This document shows positions 10,714 to 18,972 of a stretch of DNA of 64,000 nucleotides, in pieces; the stretch's first letter is position 1; every line of letters begins with the position of its first letter. The notes beneath the pieces were generated by a model. It ran no database searches. It saw nothing but the letters and a program-made list of their open reading frames with translations, and was not told where the DNA came from. The translations under genes were made by a program, and so were the position numbers. The stretch comes from Ornithinimicrobium humiphilum (GTDB taxonomy: Bacteria > Actinomycetota > Actinomycetes > Actinomycetales > Dermatophilaceae), in assembly GCF_006716885.1 (NCBI RefSeq), contig NZ_VFPU01000001.1:2806946-2870945 (forward strand), written 5' to 3'.

Positions 10714-11555
10714 CCGCGCCGCAGCGCGAGACCCGCGCAGCACGGTCGGGCGCCGCGTCCCGCGGTCCCCGACCGCGTGGCGCCGTCCGCACCCGGCTCC
10801 CCCTCCTCGTCCCCGCCGGCGTCGGCGTCGCGCTCCTGGTGCTCCCGCTCCTGGCGCTGCTGCTGCGCGCCGACTGGCCCTCCCTCCCGGAGCACCTCGC
10901 GGCCCCCGTCGTGGGGCAGGCGCTGCGGCTCTCGGCGGTGACCACCTCCGTCACGATGGTCGTCGTCTGGCTGCTCGGCACCCCGCTCGCCTGGTTGCTG
11001 GCCCGCTCCGACCACCCGCTCACCGCCTGGGCGCGCGCGCTGGTCACCGTGCCGCTCGTGCTGCCGCCCGTGGTCGGCGGCGTGGCCCTCCTGCTCACCT
11101 GGGGGCGGCGCGGCGTGATCGGCGGCTGGCTCGAGGAGGCGCTGGGCGTGACGATCCCGTTCACCACGACCGCGGTCGTGCTCGCCGAGGTCTTCGTGGC
11201 GATGCCCTTCTACGTCATCTCGGTCGAGGGCTCGATGCGGGCGCTGGACCGGCGCTACGACGAGGTCGCCGCCACGCTCGGCGCCGGGCCCGTGCGGGTC
11301 TTCCGCACCGTCGCCCTCCCCTTGGTCCTGCCCGGGATCGCCGCCGGATCGGCGCTCGCGTGGGCCCGGGCGCTGGGCGAGTTCGGCGCGACGATCACCT
11401 TCGCCGGCAGCTTCCCCGGGCGCACGCAGACGGCGCCGCTCGGCGTCTACTCCGCCCTCGAGCAGGACCCCGACGCCGCCATCGCCCTCGCGCTCGTCAT
11501 GCTCCTCGTGAGCGTGCTCGTGCTCGGCCTGCTGCGCACGAGGTGGCTGCGATGA
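10710..11555 (+). CDS. modB: Molybdate ABC transporter permease, 281 aa
   Basis: This inner-membrane permease has five or six hydrophobic segments starting at about residue 30, after a basic N-terminus. The EAA loop is clear as EVAATLGAGPVRVFRTVALPLVLPGIAAG, and LGEFGATITFAGSFPG is a conserved ModB/CysT segment. The GTG start overlaps modA and the stop overlaps the modC ATG. The N-terminal 30 residues rich in Arg are longer than in enteric ModB. Confidence 0.94.
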   Translation: MTAPQRETRAARSGAASRGPRPRGAVRTRLPLLVPAGVGVALLVLPLLALLLRADWPSLPEHLAAPVVGQALRLSAVTTSVTMVVVWLLGTPLAWLLARSDHPLTAWARALVTVPLVLPPVVGGVALLLTWGRRGVIGGWLEEALGVTIPFTTTAVVLAEVFVAMPFYVISVEGSMRALDRRYDEVAATLGAGPVRVFRTVALPLVLPGIAAGSALAWARALGEFGATITFAGSFPGRTQTAPLGVYSALEQDPDAAIALALVMLLVSVLVLGLLRTRWLR

Positions 11556-12628
11556 CCGTGCTGGACGCCCACCTCGTCGTGGCTCTCGGCTCCTTCGACC
11601 TCGACCTCGAGCTGCGGCGCCCCGCCGGGGTGACGGGGATCCTCGGCCCCAACGGCTCGGGCAAGACCACCGCGCTCAAGGCCCTGGCGGGCCTGCTGCC
11701 TCTGGACCGGGGGCACGTCCGCGTGGCGGGCGGGACCTGGGCCGCCGAGCGGACCGCCCTGCCGCCCGAGCAGCGCAGCGTCGGGCTGGTGCTCGCCGAG
11801 CCGATGCTCTTCCCGCACCTCAGCCTGCTCGACAACGTCGCCTACGGCCCGCGGGCCCGGGGCGCCCGGCGTGCCGTCGCCCGCGAACGCGCGGCCGAGG
11901 AGCTGACCCGGGTCGGCCTCGAGGACCTGGTGGACCGCCGCCCCTCCCAGGTCTCCTCGGGCCAGGCCCAGCGGGCCGCCCTGGCGCGGGCGCTGGCCAC
12001 CGACCCCGCCCTGCTGCTCCTCGACGAGCCGCTCTCGGCCCTGGACCCGCAGACCCGCACCGCCACCCGGGCCGAGCTGGCCCACCGGCTCCGCGACTAC
12101 CCCGGCACCACCGTGCTCGTCAGCCACGACCCGCTCGACGCGCTCACCCTGGCCGACGAGCTGCTCTTCGTCGACGCGGGACGGCTGGTTCAGTCGGGCA
12201 CGCCGGCCGAGATCGTCGCCCGCCCGCGCTCCCCCTACGTCGCCGGCGTGGTCGGCCTCAACCTGCTGCGGGGCACGCTCGCGCTCGGCGGAGCCCCGAC
12301 GCTGCGGCTGGCCGGCGGCGCCGAGCTCGTGCTCGCCGACGCACCGGCCGGCGTGCCGGACGGCGCCGACGTGCTCGCGACCGTCAACCCGGCCGCCGTC
12401 ACCCTCTACACCGACCGGCCCACCGCCTCCGCCCGCAACCTCTGGCAGGTCGAGGTCGGGGCGGTCACCGTCACGGGGCAGCGCGCCCGCGTGGTGCTGC
12501 ACGGCATACCCGGGAACGACCTGGTCGCGGAGGTGACGCTGCCGGCGGTGGCGCAGCTCGGGGTGGTCGCCGGGGCCCGGCTGTGGGCGGGCGTCAAGGC
12601 GACCGAGGTGGAGGCCTATCCCGACTGA
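11552..12628 (+). CDS. modC: Molybdate ABC transporter ATPase with Mop domain, 358 aa
   Basis: Walker A is GPNGSGKTT at residues 32-40; the signature is degenerate (SSGQAQR in place of LSGGQ), Walker B and the D-loop are LLLLDEPLSALD, and the switch His is in VLVSHD. The C-terminal 70 or so residues form a TOBE/Mop domain (ARNLWQVEVGAVTVTGQRA), typical of ModC, which can bind molybdate and slow transport. It is the last gene of the operon. Confidence 0.94.
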   Translation: MTVLDAHLVVALGSFDLDLELRRPAGVTGILGPNGSGKTTALKALAGLLPLDRGHVRVAGGTWAAERTALPPEQRSVGLVLAEPMLFPHLSLLDNVAYGPRARGARRAVARERAAEELTRVGLEDLVDRRPSQVSSGQAQRAALARALATDPALLLLDEPLSALDPQTRTATRAELAHRLRDYPGTTVLVSHDPLDALTLADELLFVDAGRLVQSGTPAEIVARPRSPYVAGVVGLNLLRGTLALGGAPTLRLAGGAELVLADAPAGVPDGADVLATVNPAAVTLYTDRPTASARNLWQVEVGAVTVTGQRARVVLHGIPGNDLVAEVTLPAVAQLGVVAGARLWAGVKATEVEAYPD

Positions 12629-12674
12629 GCCGCCGGTTAGGAGGTGACGCGACGTCCGGGGATATCGTCGCCGC

Positions 12675-13823
12675 ATGGTGCAACGCGTGCTCCCCACGGA
12701 GGAGGCCTCCGACCTGCTCGCCCTCGTGCGCGAGATCGCCGACGAGCAGCTCCTCCCCCAGGTCGACGAGGCCGAGGCGCAGGCCCGCTTCCCGCGCGAG
12801 GTCTTCGCCACGCTCGGCCGGGCCGGGCTGCTCTCCCTGCCCTACCCCGAGGAGCACGGCGGCGGCGGTCAGCCCTACGAGGTCTACCTCCAGGTCGTCG
12901 AGGAGATCGCCCGCGCCTGGATGTCCGTGGCCGTCGGGGTCTCGGTGCACTCCCTCACCTGCTTCCCGCTCGCCACGCGCGGCACGCCCGAGCAGCAGGA
13001 GCGCTGGCTGACCGGGATGCTCTCGGGCGACCAGCTCGGCGCCTACTGCCTCTCCGAGCCGCAGGCCGGCTCCGACGTCGCCGCGATCCGCACCCGCGCG
13101 GTGCGCGACGGCGACGACTACGTCATCACCGGCACCAAGGCGTGGATCAGCCACGCCGGGCACGCCGACTTCTACACGCTCTTCGCGCGCACCTCCGACG
13201 ACGGCGGCCGCGGCCTGTCCTGCTTCCACGTCCCCGCGGACTCCCTCGGGCTGGGCTTCGCCGAGCCCGAGCGCAAGATGGGCCTGCACTGCGACACCGT
13301 CGGCGAGGTGATCTTCGACGGGGTGCGCCTCGGCGCGGAGCACCGCGTCGGCGACGAGGGGCAGGGTATGCCGCTCGCGCTCGCCGCCCTCGACTCCGGC
13401 CGCCTGGGCATCGCCGCCGCCGCGACCGGCCTGGCGCAGCGCGCCCTCGAGGTGGCCTCGGCCTACGCCACGGAGCGCGAGCAGTTCGGCCGCCCGATCG
13501 CCGACAACCAGGGCCTGGCGTTCCTGCTCGCCGACATGGCCGCGGCCGTCGGCTCGGCCCGCGCCACCTACCTGCACGCCGCCCGCCTCAAGGACGCCGG
13601 CCTGCCGCACACGCAGGAGGCCTCGATCGCCAAGCTCGTCGCCACCGACGCCGCGATGCGGGTCACCACCGACGCGGTGCAGGTGCTGGGCGGCTACGGC
13701 TACACCACCGACTTCCCGGCCGAGCGCTACATGCGCGAGGCCAAGGTGACCCAGATCTTCGAGGGCACCAACCAGATCCAGCGCCTGGTCATCTCGCGCC
13801 AGGTGCTGGCCGCCCACCGCTAG
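12675..13823 (+). CDS. Acyl-CoA dehydrogenase, 382 aa
   Basis: This flavoprotein oxidises acyl-CoA to 2-enoyl-CoA. The FAD/substrate-binding segment EPQAGSDV and the C-terminal IFEGTNQIQRLVISRQ, with the catalytic Glu of the short/branched-chain enzymes, are intact. Only one in-frame start exists; the AGGAGG at 12639 is 30 bases upstream, too far to serve it, and TATCGT at 12663-12668 suggests a leaderless start. With the adjacent SDR (3-hydroxy-2-methylbutyryl-CoA dehydrogenase type) it may act in isoleucine or branched-chain acyl-CoA breakdown (inference). Confidence 0.93.
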   Translation: MVQRVLPTEEASDLLALVREIADEQLLPQVDEAEAQARFPREVFATLGRAGLLSLPYPEEHGGGGQPYEVYLQVVEEIARAWMSVAVGVSVHSLTCFPLATRGTPEQQERWLTGMLSGDQLGAYCLSEPQAGSDVAAIRTRAVRDGDDYVITGTKAWISHAGHADFYTLFARTSDDGGRGLSCFHVPADSLGLGFAEPERKMGLHCDTVGEVIFDGVRLGAEHRVGDEGQGMPLALAALDSGRLGIAAAATGLAQRALEVASAYATEREQFGRPIADNQGLAFLLADMAAAVGSARATYLHAARLKDAGLPHTQEASIAKLVATDAAMRVTTDAVQVLGGYGYTTDFPAERYMREAKVTQIFEGTNQIQRLVISRQVLAAHR

Positions 13824-13905
13824 GCACGCCTCGCCCGGCGTCGCCGCCGGGCACCCGCCGGCGGGCAGCCGCCCGACCCAGCCGCACGTCATACCGGAGG
13901 AACGC

Positions 13906-14670
13906 ATGAAGATCACCGACTCCACCGTCGCGCTCGTCACCGGGGGCGCCTCGGGCCTGGGCGAGGAGACCGCCCGCACCCTGCTCGCCGCCGGGGCCCG
14001 CGTGGTGCTCGTCGACCTGCCGAACGGCCGCGGCGAGGAGCTCGCCGCGGAACTGGGCGAGCGGGTCTCCTTCGCCCCCGCCGACGTCCGCGACGAGGAG
14101 CAGGTCGCGGCCGCGGTCGCGCACGCCGCGAGCCTCGGCGAGCTGCGCGTCGTCATCAGCTGCGCCGGTGTCGCCACACCGGGCCGCATCCTGTCTCGGC
14201 GCGGCGTGCTCCCCCTCGACGCCTTCCGCACCGTGGTCGAGATCAACCTGGTCGGCACCTTCAACGTGCTGCGCCTGGCCGCCGAGCAGATGGCCCAGAA
14301 CGAGCCGCAGGACGGTGACCGCGGTGTCGTCGTGATGACCGCCAGCGTCGCCGCCTTCGACGGACAGGTCGGGCAGGCCGCCTACTCCGCCTCCAAGGCC
14401 GGCGTGGCCGGGCTGACGCTGACCGCGGCGCGCGACCTCGCCGACAAGGCCATCCGGGTCATGACGATCGCACCGGGCGTCTTCGAGACCCCGATGATGG
14501 TCGGCCTCGGTGACGAGGTGCGCGCCTCCCTCGAGGCGCTCGTGCCGCACCCGCCGCGGCTGGGCCGCCCGGAGGAGTACGCGAGCCTCGTGGCGCACAT
14601 CGTCGACAACCCGCTGCTCAACGGCGAGGTCATCCGCCTCGACGGCGCGCTGCGGATGCCCGCCCGCTGA
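13906..14670 (+). CDS. SDR, 3-hydroxy-2-methylbutyryl-CoA dehydrogenase-like, 254 aa
   Basis: This is a classical short-chain dehydrogenase using NAD(H): TGGASGLG at 12-19, catalytic Ser147, Tyr160 and Lys164 (YSASK), and the NAG-like motif as SCAGVA. The FDGQVGQAAY segment before the catalytic Tyr is typical of the HSD17B10 / type II 3-hydroxyacyl-CoA dehydrogenase group. The start has GGAGGAA 4-5 bases upstream. A close paralog lies at 48022-48780 with the same flanking motif. Confidence 0.9.
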   Translation: MKITDSTVALVTGGASGLGEETARTLLAAGARVVLVDLPNGRGEELAAELGERVSFAPADVRDEEQVAAAVAHAASLGELRVVISCAGVATPGRILSRRGVLPLDAFRTVVEINLVGTFNVLRLAAEQMAQNEPQDGDRGVVVMTASVAAFDGQVGQAAYSASKAGVAGLTLTAARDLADKAIRVMTIAPGVFETPMMVGLGDEVRASLEALVPHPPRLGRPEEYASLVAHIVDNPLLNGEVIRLDGALRMPAR

Positions 14671-14711
14671 GCGCAGTCCCGCCAGGGGCGTCCCGCCGAG
14701 GGGCGCCCCGC

Positions 14712-15137
14712 TCAGACCCCGACGTGCCAGCGGCGCAGCCGCTCCAGCTCGGTCGGCGGCACGCCGAGCAGCGGGATCACCTCACCGTCGCGGAGCACGG
14801 CCGTCAACCGCCACGGCTGCTCCGGCGGGTCGGCCCGCACGTCGAGGATGTCGGCACGGCCCAGCCGTCGGGGCCGCCGGCCCAGGACGACGGTCAGGGC
14901 GTCGGGCTCGAGGCGGGTGCCGGTGCGCTCGAAGCGGCTGGCCCACACGAGGAAGACGCCGAGCAGCATCCAGGCGGGGATGACGAGCAGCGCCCAGGTC
15001 CGCCAGGGCCAGCTCAGGGCGAGCACGACGACGGCGACGAGCAGCATGGCCAGGCCGATGCCGGCGCGCAGCCGGGGCAGCCACGCGGGCTGCATGAGCC
15101 ACTCCTGCTGCTGGTGCGGAACGGGCGAACCGGTCAT
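14712..15137 (-). CDS. PH-domain membrane protein, 141 aa
   Basis: Two closely spaced transmembrane segments (about residues 25-44 and 47-66) are followed by a soluble C-terminal part with the pattern of bacterial PH domains (GTRLEPDALTVVLGRRPRRLGRADILDV). The function is unknown. It is convergent to the SDR gene; only a weak G-rich hairpin can be drawn between them. Confidence 0.6.
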   Translation of the reverse strand: MTGSPVPHQQQEWLMQPAWLPRLRAGIGLAMLLVAVVVLALSWPWRTWALLVIPAWMLLGVFLVWASRFERTGTRLEPDALTVVLGRRPRRLGRADILDVRADPPEQPWRLTAVLRDGEVIPLLGVPPTELERLRRWHVGV

Positions 15138-15181
15138 AGCGGCCAGGGTAGGACGCCGACCACCGGCGGTGGCTGCCGGAC

Positions 15182-15955
15182 TCAGCCGCCGGAGAGGACG
15201 AGGCCCTTGTCACCGGCGCGCAGCGTCAGCTGCGAGGCCTCGATCTCGACGGTCAGCTCGCCGGCGTTGAGGATCTCCAGCACGGCCGTCTCGAGCTCGC
15301 CGCGCGGGCCGTCGCAGAACATCCGGGTCAGCGCGACGGCGCTGACGGTCACGGTGCCCTCGCCCTTCTCGTAGGTGCCGCTGCCGCGGTTGCAGCCCGG
15401 GGAGACGGTGAGACTGCCGTCCTCGCCGAAGGTCATGCTCGCCTCCACGCCGGCGGGGACGGAGGAGACCGCGTCGCCGGAGAGCAGCGAGGTGACCTTC
15501 CACTCCGTGCCCTCGAGCGGGCGGTCGGGGTCGGCCACGACCCGGTCGAGCAGCGTGACCACGGTGTCGCCCGAGGTCACGGTCAGCTCGTCGCCGTCCA
15601 GGGCGAGGGTGGGGCGCGACGACAGCAGCTCGGCGATCCAGGTGTCCTGGTCCATGAGCTCCTGCGGGCAGCCCATCTCGGTCATCGCCAGCTGCTCGGC
15701 GACGAGGGTGTCACCCTCGAAGGAGTAGCCGCCGAACATCGAGTTGCAGCCGGCCTGCGCACGGACCCGGCCCTCCTCGAAGGACAGGCGCAGCTGGGAG
15801 CCGTCGACGAACGCGCGGTCGCCGGTCACGCCGGTGCCGAGGAAGGTCCGGCCGTCGACGTCGGGCGTCTCGCCCTCGCCGCTCCCGGAGGAGGTGACGG
15901 TGCCGCAGGCGGTCAGGAGCAGCAGCGGGAGCGCGACGAGCAGGGCGAGCCTCAT
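15182..15955 (-). CDS. Lipoprotein with two META domains, 257 aa
   Basis: The protein is secreted and lipid-anchored: signal peptide with lipobox LTAC and Cys17. Two META (HslJ-like) domains follow, each with the signature of a Cys in AGCNSMFGGY or SPGCNRGSGTY and a downstream MTEMGC or LTRMFC, so paired Cys residues recur in both. META-domain proteins are linked to stress and motility, but a molecular role is not established. It lies 64 bases downstream of the crotonase gene on the same strand and may be read from the same transcript. Confidence 0.85.
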   Translation of the reverse strand: MRLALLVALPLLLLTACGTVTSSGSGEGETPDVDGRTFLGTGVTGDRAFVDGSQLRLSFEEGRVRAQAGCNSMFGGYSFEGDTLVAEQLAMTEMGCPQELMDQDTWIAELLSSRPTLALDGDELTVTSGDTVVTLLDRVVADPDRPLEGTEWKVTSLLSGDAVSSVPAGVEASMTFGEDGSLTVSPGCNRGSGTYEKGEGTVTVSAVALTRMFCDGPRGELETAVLEILNAGELTVEIEASQLTLRAGDKGLVLSGG

Positions 15956-16018
15956 GGGGCGAATGCTAGGGCCAGCCGGGCCCGAGTGGTTGGAGGGTCC
16001 TGGGACGGGCCAGGTCCC

Positions 16019-16795
16019 TCACCGGTGCGTCCACGTGGGAGGGCGCTTGTCCAGGAAGGCTGCCACCCCCTCGGTCGCGTCGTCGGAGGAGAAGGCGGCC
16101 GTGAAGAGCGCCCGCTCGGCCTCGACGCCGGCACCCAGCCCGGTCTCGAAGGCGGTCCGGACGGCCTGCTTGGCGAGCCGCTGGGCGACGGAGGAGCGCG
16201 ACGCGATCGTGGCGGCCACCTCCTCCGCGAGCTCCAGCCAGGCCCCCTCCTCGGAGACCCGGGACACCACGCCCATCGCGAGCGCCTCGTCGGCCGAGAG
16301 GACACGCCCCGTCAGCACCATGTCCATGGCGACCGCCTTGCCCACGGCACGCGGCAGCATCTGGGTGCCTCCGGCGCCGGGCAGCAGCCCCAGCGCGGTC
16401 TCGGGCAGGCCGAGCTTGAGCGAGGGCGAGGCCACGACGACGTCGCACATCATCGCCAGCTCCGCGCCGCCCCCGAGGCAGTAGCCCGAGACGGCGGCCA
16501 CCGTCGGGGTGCTCAGCCCGCGCAGCCGGGACCAGTTGCGGGTGCGGTCGCCGTCCATGGCGGCCATCGCCGTGCGGCGAGCCAGGGACCGCAGGTCGGC
16601 GCCGGAGGCGAAGACCCGCTCGGACCCGGCCAGTACGATCGCCCGCACCTCCGGATCGCGGTCGGCGGCCTCGGCGTGGTCGGCGAGGGCCTGCAGCAGG
16701 TCGTCGGTCAGCGCGTTGCGGGCCGCCGGGTGGTCGATGCGCAGGACGACCCAGCCGTCGCGCGGCACGACGTGGATGACTCCGACGTCGCTCAC
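16019..16795 (-). CDS. Enoyl-CoA hydratase (crotonase family), 258 aa
   Basis: This is a canonical crotonase: the oxyanion-hole region is SGYCLGGGAELAMMCD with the first catalytic Glu, and GLPETALGLLPGAGGTQ carries the second catalytic Glu, so true 2-enoyl-CoA hydration is expected. The GTG start overlaps the stop of the upstream duplicated-domain gene by 4 bases (GTGA), so the two are translationally coupled. It forms an operon with that gene and the acyl-CoA dehydrogenase at 17733. Confidence 0.93.
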   Translation of the reverse strand: MSDVGVIHVVPRDGWVVLRIDHPAARNALTDDLLQALADHAEAADRDPEVRAIVLAGSERVFASGADLRSLARRTAMAAMDGDRTRNWSRLRGLSTPTVAAVSGYCLGGGAELAMMCDVVVASPSLKLGLPETALGLLPGAGGTQMLPRAVGKAVAMDMVLTGRVLSADEALAMGVVSRVSEEGAWLELAEEVAATIASRSSVAQRLAKQAVRTAFETGLGAGVEAERALFTAAFSSDDATEGVAAFLDKRPPTWTHR

Positions 16796-17685
16796 GCCGG
16801 CCGGTCCTGCAGCAGCCTGGTGGCGGCCTCGCGGACCGTCAGCCCCTCCTCGACCCCCAGCGCACGCGCCAGGTCGTTGCACACGCTGATGCGGCCCACG
16901 GCATACCCGCGGAAGGCGTCGCCGATGGGCGCGGTGCGGCCGTCGATGCAGGCGCCGGGCAGCCCGTGCTCCTGCGCGGTGCGCAGCCCGGTCGTGCCGG
17001 AGTCGTTCTTGGCGCGCCCGCCGTCGTGGCAGATGAAGCCCCACGGGTTGGCCTCGATCAGGAACTTGGCGCCCGAGCGGCCGGTGTGCCCCGCCGTCAC
17101 CAGCACGCTGCGCTGCTCGTCCTCGGGATAGGCCCAGACGATGGAGTCGGTCACCACGACCCGCCGGCCCGAGGGGTGCTCCTCGACCACCTCGCGGCGG
17201 ATCTTGTTGCCCACCTCGGTGCCGGTCGGGTCGACGTCCCGCATGAGGCGGGCCGCCTCCGCGACCGGCATGCCGACTGACACGCCCACGCGCTCGGCCG
17301 GGTAGTTGAGGTAGGAGACGACCCCCTCGGCGTAGAGGTCGGGGCCGTTGCCCAGCTCGGCCGACATCCCGTCGGCGGTGGCGGCCGGGATCCCCAGCGC
17401 CTCGAGGTACCACAGCCCGGCGATGCCGGCCGCGTCCGCGCCGACGCACGCGTCGTGCCCGATCACCCCGCGTGGGCGGTGCACGGCCATCATCCGCGCG
17501 GGCAGCACGCCCACGTAGGACGCCGCGACCACGACGTCGCGGTCGGTGTTCTCGGCGTTGACCCAGCGCGCCGAGTCCAGCAGGACGATGCGGCGCCCGT
17601 CCTTCTCCTCGGCGATCTCCTGGTGCGACTCCCGCTCCCGGTGCAGCAGGGTGCGGTCGAGGTCGTGCTCGGTCTCGGGCGTCAT
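16792..17685 (-). CDS. Uncharacterised duplicated-domain protein A, 297 aa
   Basis: I do not recognise the family. The protein consists of two tandem copies of one domain, residues 30-148 and 173-292, which align without a gap at an offset of 143. Examples are GRRIVLLDSARW/GRRVVVTDSIVW, IGHD/ICHD, IPAATADG/LPGACIDG and VAEAA/VREAA. Asp37/180, Asp78/221 and Asp105/248 are conserved between the copies and in the paralog at 43864-44745. No signal peptide or membrane segment is seen. It lies 47 bases downstream of an acyl-CoA dehydrogenase gene and overlaps the enoyl-CoA hydratase gene, so it probably acts on or near an acyl-CoA intermediate; this is inference from context only. Confidence 0.85.
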   Translation of the reverse strand: MTPETEHDLDRTLLHRERESHQEIAEEKDGRRIVLLDSARWVNAENTDRDVVVAASYVGVLPARMMAVHRPRGVIGHDACVGADAAGIAGLWYLEALGIPAATADGMSAELGNGPDLYAEGVVSYLNYPAERVGVSVGMPVAEAARLMRDVDPTGTEVGNKIRREVVEEHPSGRRVVVTDSIVWAYPEDEQRSVLVTAGHTGRSGAKFLIEANPWGFICHDGGRAKNDSGTTGLRTAQEHGLPGACIDGRTAPIGDAFRGYAVGRISVCNDLARALGVEEGLTVREAATRLLQDRPA

Positions 17686-17732
17686 CGCTCCTCCGGTCTG
17701 TCTCGGGTATGCCGTGCTCGCTCGGGGCGCGG

Positions 17733-18896
17733 TCAGCGGGTCTTCTCGCCGTTGGACCGCAGGCCGAGCGTCATCTCGCCGATGAGGGCGCGGTGGATGT
17801 CGTTGCTGCCCTCGACGATCTGCAGCACCTTGGCGTCACGGTAGAACCTGCCGATGCGGTGCTCCGGGGAGACCCCCGCGGCGCCGAGGATCTGCATCGC
17901 GTCCGTGGCGCTGCGCTGGGCGACGTCGCTGGCGTACATCTTGGCCATGCTCGTCAGCTTGCGGGCACGGCGCCCCTCGTCCATCGCCCGGGCCGTCTCG
18001 CGCACGAGCAGCCGCGCGGTCTCGACCCCGACGGCCATGTCGGTGATCTTGGACTGCACGATCTGGAACTCGGCGATGTTGCGCCCGAAGACCTCCCGGT
18101 CCTTGGCGTAGGCCACGGTGTCGTCGAGGCAGGCCTGCGCGACGCCGACCGACCGCGCGGCCACCCCCAGCCGGCCCCGCTCGACGGCGGTCATGGCGGC
18201 CAGGAAGCCGTCGCCCTCGGCCCCCAGCAGCGCCTCGGGGCCGACGCGGACGTCCTCGAGGAAGATGTCACCGGTCGTGATGGGTCGGAACCCGAGCTTG
18301 TTCTTGTAGGGCGCGAAGGTCATGCCCGGGGTGTCGCGGGGGATGACGAAGGCCGAGATGCCCCGGTGGCGCAGCGTGCGGTCGAAGGAGGCGAAGGTGA
18401 CGATGAAGTCGGCGACGTCGAGGTTGGAGATCCAGGCCTTGGCGCCGTTGATCACGAAGGAGTCGCCGTCTCGCCGGTAGGTCGTCGTCATGCCGGCGAC
18501 GTCGCTGCCGGACCGGGGCTCCGTGACGCCGGCACCGCCGAACATCCGGCCCTCGGCCAGCGGCTTGAGCCAGGTCTGCTTCTGCTCGGGCGTCCCGTAG
18601 GCCTCGATGGCCGACCCGACGAGGCCGGAGGGCATCGAGACGAAGGTGCCGAGGATGTGGCAGGTCTTGGACACCTCCTCGATCAGGTCGGCGAAGGTCA
18701 CGTAGTCGAGCTCCAGCCCGCCCAGCTCGGCCGGGAGCACCCCGCCGAAGAACCCGAGGTCCGCCATCTTGTCTAGGATCTCTCGCGGCATCCGCTCCGC
18801 CTGGTCGTACTCCGCGACGTGGGGGGCGACCTCGCGCTCCATGAACTCGGCGACCATGGACAGGAAAGCGGTGCGGTCCTCCAGCGTGAGGGTCAT
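17733..18896 (-). CDS. Acyl-CoA dehydrogenase, 387 aa
   Basis: The FAD-binding motif is TEPRSGSDV, followed by the flavin segment NGAKAWISN, and the catalytic Glu sits in IVEGSNDIHRALIG. The start MTLTLEDRTAF is chosen because GAGGAG lies just upstream. It is the first gene of a three-gene operon (this gene, duplicated-domain protein A, enoyl-CoA hydratase) with a strong promoter at 18930-18958 overlapped by an AT-rich operator. The chain-length preference cannot be read. Confidence 0.93.
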   Translation of the reverse strand: MTLTLEDRTAFLSMVAEFMEREVAPHVAEYDQAERMPREILDKMADLGFFGGVLPAELGGLELDYVTFADLIEEVSKTCHILGTFVSMPSGLVGSAIEAYGTPEQKQTWLKPLAEGRMFGGAGVTEPRSGSDVAGMTTTYRRDGDSFVINGAKAWISNLDVADFIVTFASFDRTLRHRGISAFVIPRDTPGMTFAPYKNKLGFRPITTGDIFLEDVRVGPEALLGAEGDGFLAAMTAVERGRLGVAARSVGVAQACLDDTVAYAKDREVFGRNIAEFQIVQSKITDMAVGVETARLLVRETARAMDEGRRARKLTSMAKMYASDVAQRSATDAMQILGAAGVSPEHRIGRFYRDAKVLQIVEGSNDIHRALIGEMTLGLRSNGEKTR

Positions 18897-18917
18897 GGAC
18901 GCTCCTCGGTGTCGACG

Positions 18918-18958
18918 TTCATAATGATGATTATGAATAGTAGGATCGGGGGTGTCAA
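18918..18958 (-). promoter_or_regulatory. Promoter with AT-rich operator (site S1)
   Basis: On the minus strand TTGACA (18953-18958), 17 bases, CATAAT (18930-18935) is a near-consensus promoter for the acyl-CoA dehydrogenase. The -10 lies inside the inverted repeat TTCATAAT-GATG-ATTATGAA (18918-18937), which contains the shared core TAATGATGATTAT (18922-18934). A repressor bound here would block transcription. Confidence 0.8.
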
Positions 18959-18972
18959 CTCTTCGCGGCCTG

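Noticed and set aside
12639..12647. AGGAGGTGA as the ribosome site of the acyl-CoA dehydrogenase gene
   Set aside because: It is 30 bases from the ATG, and a stop codon in the gene's own frame overlaps it, so no in-frame start can use it.
14685..14709. GC-rich hairpin between the SDR and PH-domain genes
   Set aside because: The stem is only 6 bp in very GC-rich DNA, which is expected by chance.
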